Origin: Anaerolineales bacterium
GTDB taxonomy: Bacteria > Chloroflexota > Anaerolineae > Aggregatilineales > UBA2796
Reading direction: 5' to 3'
NCBI GenBank assembly: GCA_015075625.1
Contig: JABTTZ010000001.1
Coordinates: 1,426,001-1,490,000 of the forward strand
Length of the DNA: 64,000 nucleotides
Shown here: positions 7,401-15,921 of the stretch, one piece after another
Layout of the letters: every line of letters begins with the position of its first letter
How positions within the stretch are numbered: position 1 is the first letter of the stretch
The notes under the pieces: generated by a model
Databases searched by the model: none
Seen by the model: the letters and a program-made list of their open reading frames with translations, nothing else
Told to the model about the DNA's origin: nothing
Position numbers and translations under genes: made by a program

Positions 7401-8666
7401 GTGACCCACCAACCGCGTGTTGCCATGCTCAGCGTCCATACCTGCCCGCTCGCCGTGCTTGGGGGGAAAAAGACGGGCGGGATGAACGTCTATGTCCGCG
7501 AACTTTCGCGGGAGTTTGGACGGCGGGGAATCGCGGTGGATGTGTTCACCCGCCGCCAAGACCCCTGCCTACCCCACCTGAATCAACCACTTGGCGAGAA
7601 TGCCCGTGTGATCCATATTCCGGCGGGCTCCAATGCCCCGCTCGACCCCGATCAGGTCTACCCGAATCTGCCTGAGTTCAGCGCAAACGTTCTGCGCTTT
7701 GCCGAGACCGAAGGCACACATTACGATGTGATCTACAGCCATTATTGGCTCAGTGGGGTTGCCGGACATGCCCTTCGTTCGGCGTGGCATGTCCCCCTCA
7801 TCCAGATGTTCCACACCTTAGGTTTGATGAAAGAGCGGATCACCGCCACAGAGGGGGATCGTCGCACAGATCGCCCCGCCGACTTACGCTCCTTCAGCGA
7901 GGCAGACATTATGAGTTGGGCAGATCGGGTCATTGCCGCCACCCCTGCCGAACGGACGCAAATGCTCTGGCTCTACCATGCCTCACGGCGGAAAATCGCT
8001 GTCGTCCCGCCGGGGGTGAACACCGAACAGTTCCACCCCATGCCACACGAGAGGGCAAAAGCGGCGTTGAATCTTCCCCCGAATGCCCGCCTACTACTTT
8101 TTGTCGGGCGCATCGAACCGCTTAAGGGGGTCGATACGATCTTGGAGGCGCTGGCACTCTTGAAGGCTGAAACGCCCGCCCTCACCGAAAACCTCTGCCT
8201 AAGCATCATCGGCGGCGACCCGACCACCAGCGGGGAAAATGCCGAGATGGATCGCCTTAAGGCGCTGTCTCAGTCGTTGAATCTGCGTGATGTTGTCGTC
8301 TTTTTGGGGGCAAAGGATCAAGATACCCTGAATCACTATTACGCGGCATCCGAGGCGTTGATCATGCCCTCCGACTACGAAAGTTTCGGGATGGTGGCGC
8401 TGGAGGCAATGGCGTGCGGGACGCCCGTGATCGCCTCCAATGTGGGCGGGTTGGCGTTCCTCATCCGCGATGGGGAAAATGGCTACCATGTCCCCGTCCG
8501 CGAACCAGAGGCGTTGGCGGCAAAGATCAGGCTGATTTTGGAACAGCCCAATCTTCGCGCCAAATTAGGCGATGCGGCTGCCCGCGATGCCGCCGATTAT
8601 TCATGGGTGCGGATCGCGGATCGGCTGCTGGCAGTCGTTGCCGAGCTTAAGGCTTCCGCGCCGTGA
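7401..8666 (+). CDS. GT4-family glycosyltransferase (MshA/sucrose-phosphate-synthase-like)
   Basis: 421 residues, GTG start four bases after the preceding stop. The N-terminal half opens with [11 protein letters not shown] and [14 protein letters not shown], the acceptor-side glycine-rich loop of GT-B enzymes. The C-terminal half has [17 protein letters not shown] and the E-x7-E nucleotide-sugar motif in [18 protein letters not shown]. The closest family by pattern is the retaining GT4 group that includes D-inositol-3-phosphate glycosyltransferase (MshA) and sucrose synthases. The acceptor cannot be assigned, and no other mycothiol genes are nearby. Its 3' end overlaps the convergent arsM gene by 20 bases. 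Confidence 0.88.
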   Translation: MTHQPRVAMLSVHTCPLAVLGGKKTGGMNVYVRELSREFGRRGIAVDVFTRRQDPCLPHLNQPLGENARVIHIPAGSNAPLDPDQVYPNLPEFSANVLRFAETEGTHYDVIYSHYWLSGVAGHALRSAWHVPLIQMFHTLGLMKERITATEGDRRTDRPADLRSFSEADIMSWADRVIAATPAERTQMLWLYHASRRKIAVVPPGVNTEQFHPMPHERAKAALNLPPNARLLLFVGRIEPLKGVDTILEALALLKAETPALTENLCLSIIGGDPTTSGENAEMDRLKALSQSLNLRDVVVFLGAKDQDTLNHYYAASEALIMPSDYESFGMVALEAMACGTPVIASNVGGLAFLIRDGENGYHVPVREPEALAAKIRLILEQPNLRAKLGDAAARDAADYSWVRIADRLLAVVAELKASAP

Positions 8667-9438
8667 TGCGAGCGCTGAAGATATGCGGCATTCCGGGCTT
8701 GCGATCAATGAGCGCTCCGGGGTCGGTCTTATCCACCACCTCAATAGCGACAAAGCCCGCCTCTGCCATAAGCCGCGTATAGTCCTGCACATCAATCGCC
8801 CCGGTGAGGCACGCCGTCCACTGATCCATGTCGCGGCGCTGTTCGGGGGTGAACTCCCCATCGGTGACAATATCGCTGATCGAAACCCGCCCCCCTGATT
8901 TCAGAACACGGAACGCCTCTCGAAACACAGCGGGCTTTTCCGGCGAGAGGTTGATCACACAGTTCGAGAGGATCACATCAACGCTGGCATCGGCTACGGG
9001 CAGCGCTTCAATCGTCCCTAAACGAAAGTCCACATTGCTCACACCCGCCGTCGCTTTGTTCGCGTTTGCCTTTGTCAGCATGGCGGGGGTCATATCGACG
9101 CCGATCACCTTGCCCGTCTCCCCCACGCGCTTGGCAGCGAGGAAACAATCGATGCCCGCCCCGCTGCCCAAGTCCAAGACCGTCTCCCCCGCTTGCAGCG
9201 AGGCAATGCCCACCGGGTCGCCACAGCCAAGCGACATTTGGACGGCTTCGCTTGGCACACCCTCTAGCATGGTTGCCCCATAAAGCGGCGACCCACAGCC
9301 ATTCTCCGCACAACATGCCCCATCCCCGCAGCAGACTGCCCCCACCACGTTCGAGGTACGGTTTTCCGCCAGTGCGCCATAGCGTGCGCTCACCGATTCC
9401 CGAATGGCGTTGGGGTCGATTGTTGTTCCATCCGACAT
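8647..9438 (-). CDS. arsM: Arsenite S-adenosylmethionine methyltransferase
   Basis: 263 residues. It is a class I SAM methyltransferase with the motif I segment [13 protein letters not shown] and an acidic partner in [10 protein letters not shown]. The conserved cysteines of ArsM are present: a Cys-rich stretch near the N terminus ([16 protein letters not shown]), LGCGDPV, the SNCVINL cysteine and the WTACLTGAI cysteine, which together bind As(III). It methylates arsenite to volatile or less retained species. A strong AAGGAG ribosome site precedes the ATG. It lies directly downstream of arsR on the same strand, but a terminator lies between them and an arsR-type operator is repeated in its own promoter, so it should be separately inducible by arsenic. 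Confidence 0.95.
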   Translation of the reverse strand: MSDGTTIDPNAIRESVSARYGALAENRTSNVVGAVCCGDGACCAENGCGSPLYGATMLEGVPSEAVQMSLGCGDPVGIASLQAGETVLDLGSGAGIDCFLAAKRVGETGKVIGVDMTPAMLTKANANKATAGVSNVDFRLGTIEALPVADASVDVILSNCVINLSPEKPAVFREAFRVLKSGGRVSISDIVTDGEFTPEQRRDMDQWTACLTGAIDVQDYTRLMAEAGFVAIEVVDKTDPGALIDRKPGMPHIFSARITARKP

Positions 9439-9451
9439 AATGAGTCTCCTT

Positions 9452-9479
9452 GATGTATTGATGAACGTCGATATATTAA
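9452..9479 (-). promoter_or_regulatory. arsM promoter with ArsR-type operator
   Basis: On the minus strand TTAATA (9479-9474), a 16-base spacer and TACATC (9457-9452) form a weak promoter. The spacer region carries the same imperfect palindrome as the arsR promoter (GTATTGA-N6-TCGATAT on the + strand, 9455-9474). The flanking AAGG is shared as well. The two promoters align base for base, supporting one regulator. Confidence 0.7.
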
Positions 9480-9482
9480 GGT

Positions 9483-9506
9483 AAAAAAAGGGCTGAACGT
9501 TCAGCC
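9483..9506 (-). terminator. Rho-independent terminator at the arsR stop codon
   Basis: GGCTGAACGTTCAGCC (9491-9506) is a perfect palindrome, and reading on the minus strand it is followed by a run of seven T residues (9489-9483). It overlaps the arsR stop codon at 9501-9503. arsR transcripts should largely end here, which explains the separate arsM promoter. Confidence 0.8.
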
Positions 9507-9827
9507 AATATCCTCAACGGAAATTGTCCCGCCAGCAAACGTGGAGGTAAAGTTTGGAGCAAAGCTGCGCATTAAGACCCCACAACAATAGGTGACCACT
9601 TCCTGATTCAGGGTGTAAAAGCGGTGGCGACCCTCCTGCCGAACAACGACAAGCCCTGCCTCCTCCAATTTTTGGAGGTGGTGGGTCACCGTTGGCTGGC
9701 TTAGCCGCCCGCCAAGCCCCTCTACAATCTCCGTGACGTTCAGCGTCGCGCAGCAGAGAAGCTTCATCATCGCCTGACGGTTCTCGTCGGCAATCGCTTT
9801 GGCAAACAACATCGGATCAACGTTCAT
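9501..9827 (-). CDS. arsR: ArsR-family metalloregulatory repressor
   Basis: About 108 residues from the ATG at 9827. It is a winged-helix repressor with the recognition helix region [20 protein letters not shown] and the wing EGRHRFYTL. Cysteine pairs in [10 protein letters not shown] and VVTYCCGV are candidate As(III) ligands. Their placement differs from the ELCVCDL type, so the sensor site may be a variant. A longer frame from 9893 exists but would put the promoter and operator inside the gene. The consensus -10 ends at 9835, so transcription should begin at or next to the 9827 ATG and the mRNA is probably leaderless. It controls itself and arsM through matching operators. Confidence 0.9.
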   Translation of the reverse strand: MNVDPMLFAKAIADENRQAMMKLLCCATLNVTEIVEGLGGRLSQPTVTHHLQKLEEAGLVVVRQEGRHRFYTLNQEVVTYCCGVLMRSFAPNFTSTFAGGTISVEDIG

Positions 9828-9834
9828 ATCTTCA

Positions 9835-9862
9835 ATTATATTGATTGATTTCGATATGTCAA
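9835..9862 (-). promoter_or_regulatory. Consensus promoter of arsR overlapping an ArsR operator
   Basis: Minus strand TTGACA (9862-9857), 16-base spacer, TATAAT (9840-9835): both hexamers are perfect. The palindrome ATATTGA-N6-TCGATAT (9838-9857) fills the spacer, the expected place for repression by steric block. Confidence 0.85.
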
Positions 9863-9946
9863 GGGGGCTGTTCCTTTTGAAAGTGTTGTACACTCGTTGA
9901 TAGGCTCACATGCGCTGAATGTATGTTTAGAGAGGATGAATCGATC

Positions 9947-11230
9947 ATGCCACAGTTTGGGATCGTAAACGCCACCCAATTGAATCTCCGCGCCCGCCCC
10001 ACCACAGACAGCGAGATTGTACAGGTCTTATCCCGCGATGCGGCAATGGAAATCCTGCGCGATGCCGGATTCGGCTGGTTAGAGGTCAAACTGATTCCGA
10101 GCGGGACGAAGGGCTTTGTCTCGCGGGTCTTTTTGCGGCTGGTTGATTCACTCCCCGGCGGCACCGGGGGGACGGGTGGAAACACAGGTGGCGGCACACC
10201 AAGCGCTGCCCCCTCCCAACCGCTGAGCGGGCAAGGGCAAGTGACCACCGGACTCAATGTCCGTGTTGCGCCAAGCCTTGATGCCGCTGTGCTGTTCACC
10301 CTTCCGCAAGGGGCGCGGGTGAATCTTGTGGCACAGCAGGGGACATGGCTCAAGATTCGGCTCGATGATGGGCGGGAGGCATTCGTTGCCGCTCAGTTTG
10401 TGAATCTGAATCCAGCCCCGACCCCGACCCCCACCCCCACCCCCACCCCCACGCCGACGCCTAATCCGGGCGGGATCACGACAAAGCCGGGCTTTTTGAT
10501 CAGCAACCTTGATCTGCTGTCCTTGCCACTTGCGCCGCGTGAATTAATCCCACCGCAGCGGGTAAACAGCAGCGACGCCGTGATTGAGCGGACGTGGAAC
10601 ACCTATGGGAATCTGTTGCGCGTCATGGCAGAGATGTTGAATATTCCGGTGAATACCGTCGTCGCCGTGATCGCCGCCGAGAGCGGCGGCTTTGCCTTCG
10701 GCGCGAATAACCGGATGATTATCCGCTTCGAGAATCATATTTTCTATCGCTATTGGGGCGTGCAAAACCAAGCGCTTTTTGATCAACATTTCACCTTCGA
10801 TCTGGCAACACAATTTCGAGGGCATAAATGGCGGGCGAATCCGGCGGCGGCTTTTGAAGAATTTCACGGGAATCAGGAAAAAGAATGGCTTGTCTTTAGT
10901 TTTGCCCGCCGCCTTGCTGATACCGCCGCCATGCTCAGCATCAGTATGGGTGCGCCGCAAATCATGGGCTTCAACTTCGCCAGCCTCGGCTACACAAAAG
11001 TCCAAGATATGTTTGACCGCTTCTCAAACAGCGTCCACGCCCAACTGATCGGCGTCTTTGATTTCGTCCGGCGGACGGGCGCGGCGTCTCCGGCGTTGGT
11101 GGCACTTCAGCGGCGGGACTACCTGACCTTCGCCAGCATCTACAACGGGTCGGGCAATGCACCTACCTATTCGAGTATCATCCAAAACCACGTCGTGATC
11201 TACAACCGCCTGATCGCGCTGGCGCGGTAG
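9947..11230 (+). CDS. SH3b-domain N-acetylmuramidase (DUF3380 type)
   Basis: About 427 residues from the ATG at 9947 (AGAGGA 11 bases upstream); an ATG at 9923 would add 8 residues. Two bacterial SH3 domains come first (NATQLNLRARPTTDSEIV; TGLNVRVAPSLDAAV), separated by a Gly/Thr-rich linker and followed by a (TP)n linker at about residue 160-178. The C-terminal half matches the N-acetylmuramidase/DUF3380 family: the catalytic-type Glu in VIAAESGG, RFENHIFYRYW, and SMGAPQIMGFN. It should cleave peptidoglycan. No signal peptide is visible, which is unusual for an enzyme acting on the wall and hints at non-classical export or phage-like release. Confidence 0.88.
   Translation: MPQFGIVNATQLNLRARPTTDSEIVQVLSRDAAMEILRDAGFGWLEVKLIPSGTKGFVSRVFLRLVDSLPGGTGGTGGNTGGGTPSAAPSQPLSGQGQVTTGLNVRVAPSLDAAVLFTLPQGARVNLVAQQGTWLKIRLDDGREAFVAAQFVNLNPAPTPTPTPTPTPTPTPNPGGITTKPGFLISNLDLLSLPLAPRELIPPQRVNSSDAVIERTWNTYGNLLRVMAEMLNIPVNTVVAVIAAESGGFAFGANNRMIIRFENHIFYRYWGVQNQALFDQHFTFDLATQFRGHKWRANPAAAFEEFHGNQEKEWLVFSFARRLADTAAMLSISMGAPQIMGFNFASLGYTKVQDMFDRFSNSVHAQLIGVFDFVRRTGAASPALVALQRRDYLTFASIYNGSGNAPTYSSIIQNHVVIYNRLIALAR
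10418..10462 (+). repeat. (CCCCAC/CCCCGA)n microsatellite encoding a Thr-Pro linker
   Basis: An in-frame run of hexanucleotide units coding for alternating Thr and Pro inside the muramidase. It is a typical flexible wall-spanning linker and a site where length can change by slippage. Confidence 0.8.
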
Positions 11231-11260
11231 AGTGACCCCGCACACGGTTTGCCCAGTATT

Positions 11261-11314
11261 CCCGGCGCTAAAGCGCCGGGCTGAGATCAGGGTGTGCTTT
11301 CTGCTGATCTCAGC
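11261..11314. terminator. Double hairpin between convergent genes
   Basis: CCCGGCGCT-AA-AGCGCCGGG (11261-11280) is followed directly by an 11-base-pair stem (GCTGAGATCAG 11280-11290 with its complement 11304-11314). It sits between the convergent muramidase and RIO kinase genes. There is no clear U tract, so it may act as a bidirectional RNA end or belong to the CTAAAGC hairpin repeats of this genome. Confidence 0.5.
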
Positions 11315-11361
11315 CGAGCGCAAAAGCACCGGAGCAAAGCGGCGCAACCTCTAGGAGAAGG

Positions 11362-12417
11362 TTACTCCTCTTCCAAGCGCGATAAATCTGCCAGTTGGTC
11401 ACGGTATGGCTTTTCGCCGTAGTTCTGCCACAACTGTCCGGTGATGGCTGCCGCGTCACGTTCCACCCCACAGGCGGCAAAGTAATCGCAAACGCGCTGC
11501 ACATCCCGTTCCAAAATGAATTTGGCATTCGGGTTGCTCTGCGCATAAGTCACTTGTGGAAAGTCGATCAAGGTGATCGCCCCACTCCAGTAAAGGATGT
11601 TGTACGCCGACAGATCGCCGTGAATCAGCCCGTGTTTGAGCATGATCGTCACGTTTTCCAAGACAACATCAAAAAGGGCGAGGGCTTCCTCGTAGTCCAG
11701 CGTCGTCTCGCTAAGCGCGGGCGCAGCACTAAAGGCATCACCGCAGTAGCCCATCAAAATGGCGTTCTCGGCAACCCGATAGGGTTTGGGGACGGCTGCC
11801 CCCGCTTTGTAGAGCGTTTCCAGTGTGATGTACTCGTACATCAGCCACGAGGTGTGGGCAACTTGTTCGCCAAACGCCGTCTTTTTGCCAATGGCACGCA
11901 TCAGACGATGCTCATTTGCTTTGATGGCGTGACCATTGTCGTTCAGCAGGGCGCGACCTTCACGGTACATTTTGTCGTTCCGCAGGTTGCGGAACATGCG
12001 CGGGCGGTAGACTTTTACCGCCAGCAAATCCACACCGGTGGAGGGGTGTCCCTGACAGCGATAGACGTTCGCCTCTTTGCCGCCCTTCACCCGCGCCAAT
12101 ACGTCGCTGATCAGCGCTTGTTCATAGAACGGACGGAGCGCCTCCAAAAGCCAGCCCTCTTCAAACAACCCGGGCGTATAGGTCGTGTTAAAGCCTGATT
12201 CCAAGCCTTCCGTCTCAGCAATCGAATGGATCACCTCCTCAGCGGGGCGTTTGGGGGTGTGCTTCACTTTGGGTTTGCGCTGGCGGCGGGCGCGGCGGTC
12301 TGTGGTCAGCGGATCAAAGGTACGCTCATACTCATCAAAGGTATCGAAGGTCGTATCCTCGTGTGAATCGTTGGCGGAAAGATTGGAATCGTCGTGAGTC
12401 GTGTGTATAGGCGACAC
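11362..12417 (-). CDS. RIO-type serine/threonine protein kinase
   Basis: 351 residues from a GTG with GGAG nine bases upstream. After an acidic and basic low-complexity N terminus (to about residue 75) comes a RIO kinase fold: a P-loop-like ARVKGGKEANVYRC, the ATP-binding Lys in LAVKVYRP, catalytic HGDLSAYNIL and the metal-binding LIDFPQ. RIO1-type enzymes act as ATPases or kinases in ribosome maturation in archaea and eukaryotes. Bacterial members are scattered and their targets are poorly defined. It is transcribed alone and converges on the muramidase. The assignment to the family is firm; the substrate is unknown. Confidence 0.92.
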   Translation of the reverse strand: MSPIHTTHDDSNLSANDSHEDTTFDTFDEYERTFDPLTTDRRARRQRKPKVKHTPKRPAEEVIHSIAETEGLESGFNTTYTPGLFEEGWLLEALRPFYEQALISDVLARVKGGKEANVYRCQGHPSTGVDLLAVKVYRPRMFRNLRNDKMYREGRALLNDNGHAIKANEHRLMRAIGKKTAFGEQVAHTSWLMYEYITLETLYKAGAAVPKPYRVAENAILMGYCGDAFSAAPALSETTLDYEEALALFDVVLENVTIMLKHGLIHGDLSAYNILYWSGAITLIDFPQVTYAQSNPNAKFILERDVQRVCDYFAACGVERDAAAITGQLWQNYGEKPYRDQLADLSRLEEE

Positions 12418-12916
12418 GATAGGGTTCTCCAGACAAGATAAATGAACAGCAAGCCGAATGAACGCGAAACCGATAAAGGGGCGTCTGCGCGGCGCTTGTC
12501 TGCGGGAATCCTACTGTGTTGGCTGACGGGGGAAAGGCGGGTGGGAAATGACCTATCCGCAGCCCCTAACCGTCTCCAGAGATTCACGCAGCAACGCCGC
12601 CTCAACAGAGGCAGAAGGTTTGACTTGCATTCGTGCGTCTCCTTTTCTCCGAACGGTTTGGGTAAACGGCAAAACGATAACGAGAGTCATGATAACATGA
12701 CTCTTTGAAGGCTGTCAACAGGTCAGGAGAATTCAGAGAGAAGATTCATGGGTATGTGAAAGGGAATACCCCTGTGAGGCTAAGCCTATCCAGCCCCGTA
12801 GGGACACCCCCTGGAGCGTCCGCGCCCTACCCACCTTCCCCTGTTTACGGAGGAAGGGGGCAGGGGTTTAGGGGTTCTGAACCCAAAACGCCAACAGACC
12901 CTAATGTTAACAGAGC
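12418..12916. repeat. Gene-poor spacer with inverted copy of the dispersed repeat
   Basis: 12418-12770 shows no convincing gene; an open frame at 12442-12708 lacks recognisable composition or a domain. From about 12780 there is repeat sequence: a GGACACCCCCTGGAGCGTCC-type hairpin, then the segment ending CCAACAGACCCTAATG at about 12880-12905. That is the reverse of the TAGGGTCTGTTG end and the adjoining GGGTCAGAACCCC segment seen at 5731-5770. A second imperfect end (GTTAACAGAGCCTAG) abuts the stop of the next gene. Confidence 0.55.
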
Positions 12917-14095
12917 CTAGTTCAAAATTCCCCGCCACACGGCATCGAGAGTCTGCAAAACCAAGAGGTTGCGGACGGTGAAGCCGTATTGTAGATTTGC
13001 CTCATCAATGACGCCGGCATTGTCGCTCGGCGGGTTCGTCAGGTGGATTCCGTCTGGCTCCAACCCATTGTTTGGCAGCCCACGCACGGCGTCGGCAAGG
13101 TTCATCACTGGCACGTTATAGCGTTTTCCAATCGCCAAGACAATCTTGTTGAACTGGCGCGATTTTTCCGCCACTGCCGGATTTTCGGGGAAGGTGCTGA
13201 GGATCGGGATGATTCCCGCGTCAAGCGTTTTCTTGACCACAAGGCGCATGAACTTATCGAACTGCTCTGGGAGCATGACCAGCACATCGGATGTGCCAAA
13301 CATGATGATAGCGATCCCGGGCTTGTTCAGACGATATTCGCAATCAAGCGGCTGTTCTCCGGCGTTGCAATAGGGAGCGGCGAACTCCGGCTGCATGACG
13401 GCACTTGAGTTAAAGCCGTTGTTACTGGCGACACTCTGAAGATCAAAAGGGTTGTTGGCGTCTGGACGCGGCTGCACCATGAAGTAGTTGATCACTTCTT
13501 GAAGGTAGCCATACTGCCCCAAATTGTACTGCCCCCACCCAATCGGTTTGAGGAAACTGTGGTGATCGGTTTGGCAATCGCCCACCTTTGAAAAAACGCG
13601 GAAATTGTTTCCCAAATCCTTCCCCTTCGCCATGATCGCCCGCATCGCCGTGCGAATGGCGGGGGTGATCTTGGGGACGTTGGGGGCGTTCAGCGCCCCG
13701 ACACCGGAGGGCAGCGGACCGGATGGCTCAACGACGGGATCGGCAGCCGCCGGCGGCGTGAACGTCTCGCTGCTTTCGGGGAAGTTGCTGACAAACACGC
13801 CCGCCGCGTAACGAAACAAGCGGGCGAATGCCCACCCGCGCACGCCATCCGCTGTATGGATCAAAATCCAGCCGTTGTTGTTATTCCGCCCATCAATAAA
13901 GACGGCGGTCTCTGTTTTGAGCGTCGTGATCACGGCACCCTGTGTGGTGGGCGAAACGCGGACATTCGTATCGACGGTTGTCCAAGCGTGTGGCTCTTGT
14001 GCGGCGGCGATCCCCGCCGGTAGGACGGTGAGAATCAAGACCACCGTGAGCATGAACAAAGTGAATTTGCGAACCATACCGATATAAAACCCCAT
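12917..14095 (-). CDS. Secreted SH3b plus SGNH/GDSL-like hydrolase
   Basis: 392 residues. There is a clear signal peptide (hydrophobic core about residues 10-27, cleavage after AAA or AQ), then an SH3b domain (VDTNVRVSPTTQGAVI, about 38-95), a Pro-rich linker, and an SGNH-hydrolase-like domain. The latter includes a SKVGDC start, an IMFGTSDV segment in the GxND position, and DGIHLTNPPS in the DxxH position. The nucleophile block reads VGDCQT, with Cys where Ser is usual, so catalysis may be altered or lost. It is presumably a wall- or polysaccharide-associated esterase-like protein. The alternative start at 14077 leaves a shorter n-region. The next upstream gene is also secreted and in the same direction. 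Confidence 0.75.
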   Translation of the reverse strand: MGFYIGMVRKFTLFMLTVVLILTVLPAGIAAAQEPHAWTTVDTNVRVSPTTQGAVITTLKTETAVFIDGRNNNNGWILIHTADGVRGWAFARLFRYAAGVFVSNFPESSETFTPPAAADPVVEPSGPLPSGVGALNAPNVPKITPAIRTAMRAIMAKGKDLGNNFRVFSKVGDCQTDHHSFLKPIGWGQYNLGQYGYLQEVINYFMVQPRPDANNPFDLQSVASNNGFNSSAVMQPEFAAPYCNAGEQPLDCEYRLNKPGIAIIMFGTSDVLVMLPEQFDKFMRLVVKKTLDAGIIPILSTFPENPAVAEKSRQFNKIVLAIGKRYNVPVMNLADAVRGLPNNGLEPDGIHLTNPPSDNAGVIDEANLQYGFTVRNLLVLQTLDAVWRGILN

Positions 14096-14157
14096 CTCAA
14101 GCTAATCGAACGTGTGGAGGACGCCCAAAGGGCGTGTCTACTTCACCTTAGACTATT

Positions 14158-15858
14158 TCAACGAATCGCCCCTGTGAAGGTATGAATGTGTTGGCAGGCG
14201 CTCTCCCGATCATAGACCGTCGTCAGGTTCATGGTGAACGTCGTGGGGCTGTTAAAGACCATGACCATCTCTACATTCCCATCGTTCAAGCCGTTCCGCC
14301 CCGCGTAACTATAAACGTTTTCGCGGACACGGCGCAGCGTATAGACCTTCAGTTCTTGCCCTTTCCATGTCAGGTTCGACCCGCTTGGGGTGATGGCAGC
14401 AAGGTGAGCGCAGTAATTCAACGCTCCACCTCCACACGTCCCCACCATTTGATCGTTGCTGACCTCAACGTTCCAGACCGTCTTTGCCGAGGGCGCAAAC
14501 CCGCCCCCACCGGGAACACCGCCGCTTGCTCCGCTGTTTCCGCCCGAATTATCACCTCCGGCGGGGCGGGCGGCGGTTGTCGCGCTTGGCTCAGCCTTTG
14601 CCACTGCCGCACACGCCCCCGCCGCCCGTACTGTCGCTGCCTCAATCCAGCGCTCGGCTTTCTCGTTCATTCGCCACCACAGCGCCCCGGCTGCGTCGGT
14701 CCACTGCCCCACAATGGGATAACTGAGCGCCGGATTGAGATAGACCAGCGCCCGTGTATCCCCCGGCAGGGCATGGACACTGGCACGGGCATCCCCGCGC
14801 ACCACGCCAACATAGCACGGGGCGGGGTTGGGCAGCACATCAATCGGCGCGCCAGCGATGCTCTCGAAACTGTAGTTATCGGGGATGCGCGGCGGGGCAA
14901 TAGCAATCATGCCATCCGCCCCGCCCAACCGAACACGGGTAAATTGCCCCGCTGGAACAGTCTCCGCCTTGCCCAATGCTTTGAGGGTCACTTCGCCTGC
15001 CAGCGTGTAAATCTCTAAACTCCCCTTTGCAATGCCTTTCAACAGCGCCACTGTCCCGCCTTCGGTCTCCGCCCCCCCGCTGAGCGTCACGGCAACGCCG
15101 TTGATCAGCATGGCGGCGGGCGCGGCGTTCGTCGTCTGGAGCAGCAAGCCCGATCCAGCATTTACACAGGGGCTTTCCTCAGCACTGTTCAGCGTCACCG
15201 CTTGGAAGGGCATGGGGAACAGATGCAGAGGCAGCAGATCGGTATCGGGCAAAATGGGTAGGGACATCACATCTCCGGTGATGTTCAGCGACTCCACCCG
15301 TCCCCAACCGACCATATCCTGAAAGCGGACGCGCACCCATGAACCATTCGCGTTGCGGGCGTCGGCTTGCCCTTCGTCCTTCCATTGCAGGCGCGTCACT
15401 TGGGGAAAGTTCGTGCTTGCCCCCGTCCGCAGCAGGACGGCGAGTTCGTCATAGGTCTGCACGGGCAGCGTCGTCACCGTGAGACGGGCGGGATCATCGA
15501 GGCGGGTGAGCGTTGCCTTGCCAAAGAGCGCCCCGTAGATGCTCGGCGCATCGGCATCTTCAGTAAGCGGGATATTGAAGCGGTGAATCGACCATTCTCC
15601 ATTGGTTATATCCAGAGCGCCCGCGCCGAATTCTGCGGCATCCGCTAACATCATCGGAATGTCACCGCCCGCCGTACAGATGCTCCCCGCACCGAGGTTC
15701 TGACAATCTGCGTTGATGCGTGTGATCAGACTTGCTGCCAACACGGTGCAGGCGTCGCCGCTTTGTGCTGCCGCCAAACGTGCCGGCGGGAGCGACCCAA
15801 TTGAACTACCAACAGCCAGTGCGACGACCAGCGCCAACCCAATCCGTACCACGCGCAT
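14158..15858 (-). CDS. Large secreted protein with SH3b-like segments, function unknown
   Basis: About 567 residues from the ATG at 15858, chosen because AGGAGAGGG lies just upstream; a longer frame to 15915 lacks one. A signal peptide spans about residues 1-30 (cleavage near AAAQS). I see an SH3b-like segment (VRFQDMVGWGRVESL), a FecR-like beta segment (GSLEIYTLAGEVTLKALGKAETVPAGQF) and another SH3-like stretch around SVHALPGDTRALVYL. A Gly/Ser-rich linker and a C-terminal beta domain with paired cysteines (VGTCGGGALNYCAHL) follow. I do not recognise the family as a whole. It is probably an extracytoplasmic binding protein, in line with its secreted neighbour. Confidence 0.7.
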   Translation of the reverse strand: MRVVRIGLALVVALAVGSSIGSLPPARLAAAQSGDACTVLAASLITRINADCQNLGAGSICTAGGDIPMMLADAAEFGAGALDITNGEWSIHRFNIPLTEDADAPSIYGALFGKATLTRLDDPARLTVTTLPVQTYDELAVLLRTGASTNFPQVTRLQWKDEGQADARNANGSWVRVRFQDMVGWGRVESLNITGDVMSLPILPDTDLLPLHLFPMPFQAVTLNSAEESPCVNAGSGLLLQTTNAAPAAMLINGVAVTLSGGAETEGGTVALLKGIAKGSLEIYTLAGEVTLKALGKAETVPAGQFTRVRLGGADGMIAIAPPRIPDNYSFESIAGAPIDVLPNPAPCYVGVVRGDARASVHALPGDTRALVYLNPALSYPIVGQWTDAAGALWWRMNEKAERWIEAATVRAAGACAAVAKAEPSATTAARPAGGDNSGGNSGASGGVPGGGGFAPSAKTVWNVEVSNDQMVGTCGGGALNYCAHLAAITPSGSNLTWKGQELKVYTLRRVRENVYSYAGRNGLNDGNVEMVMVFNSPTTFTMNLTTVYDRESACQHIHTFTGAIR

Positions 15859-15921
15859 GGTGGAATCCCTCTCCTGAACAATGCCAACGTTAAATCGCAC
15901 CCCAACCATCACCAATTTTTG

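Noticed and set aside
8647-9438. The methyltransferase gene as the O-methyltransferase of a Herpetosiphon-like diterpene cluster
   Set aside because: Its cysteines and the adjacent arsR with matching operator identify it as arsenite methyltransferase.
10418-10462. Repetitive CCCCAC units considered as a CRISPR-like or regulatory repeat
   Set aside because: No spacers; in frame with the muramidase it simply encodes a Thr-Pro linker.
12442-12708. 88-codon + strand frame upstream of the RIO kinase
   Set aside because: Basic, low-information sequence that lacks a ribosome site and overlaps the kinase leader; no recognisable family.
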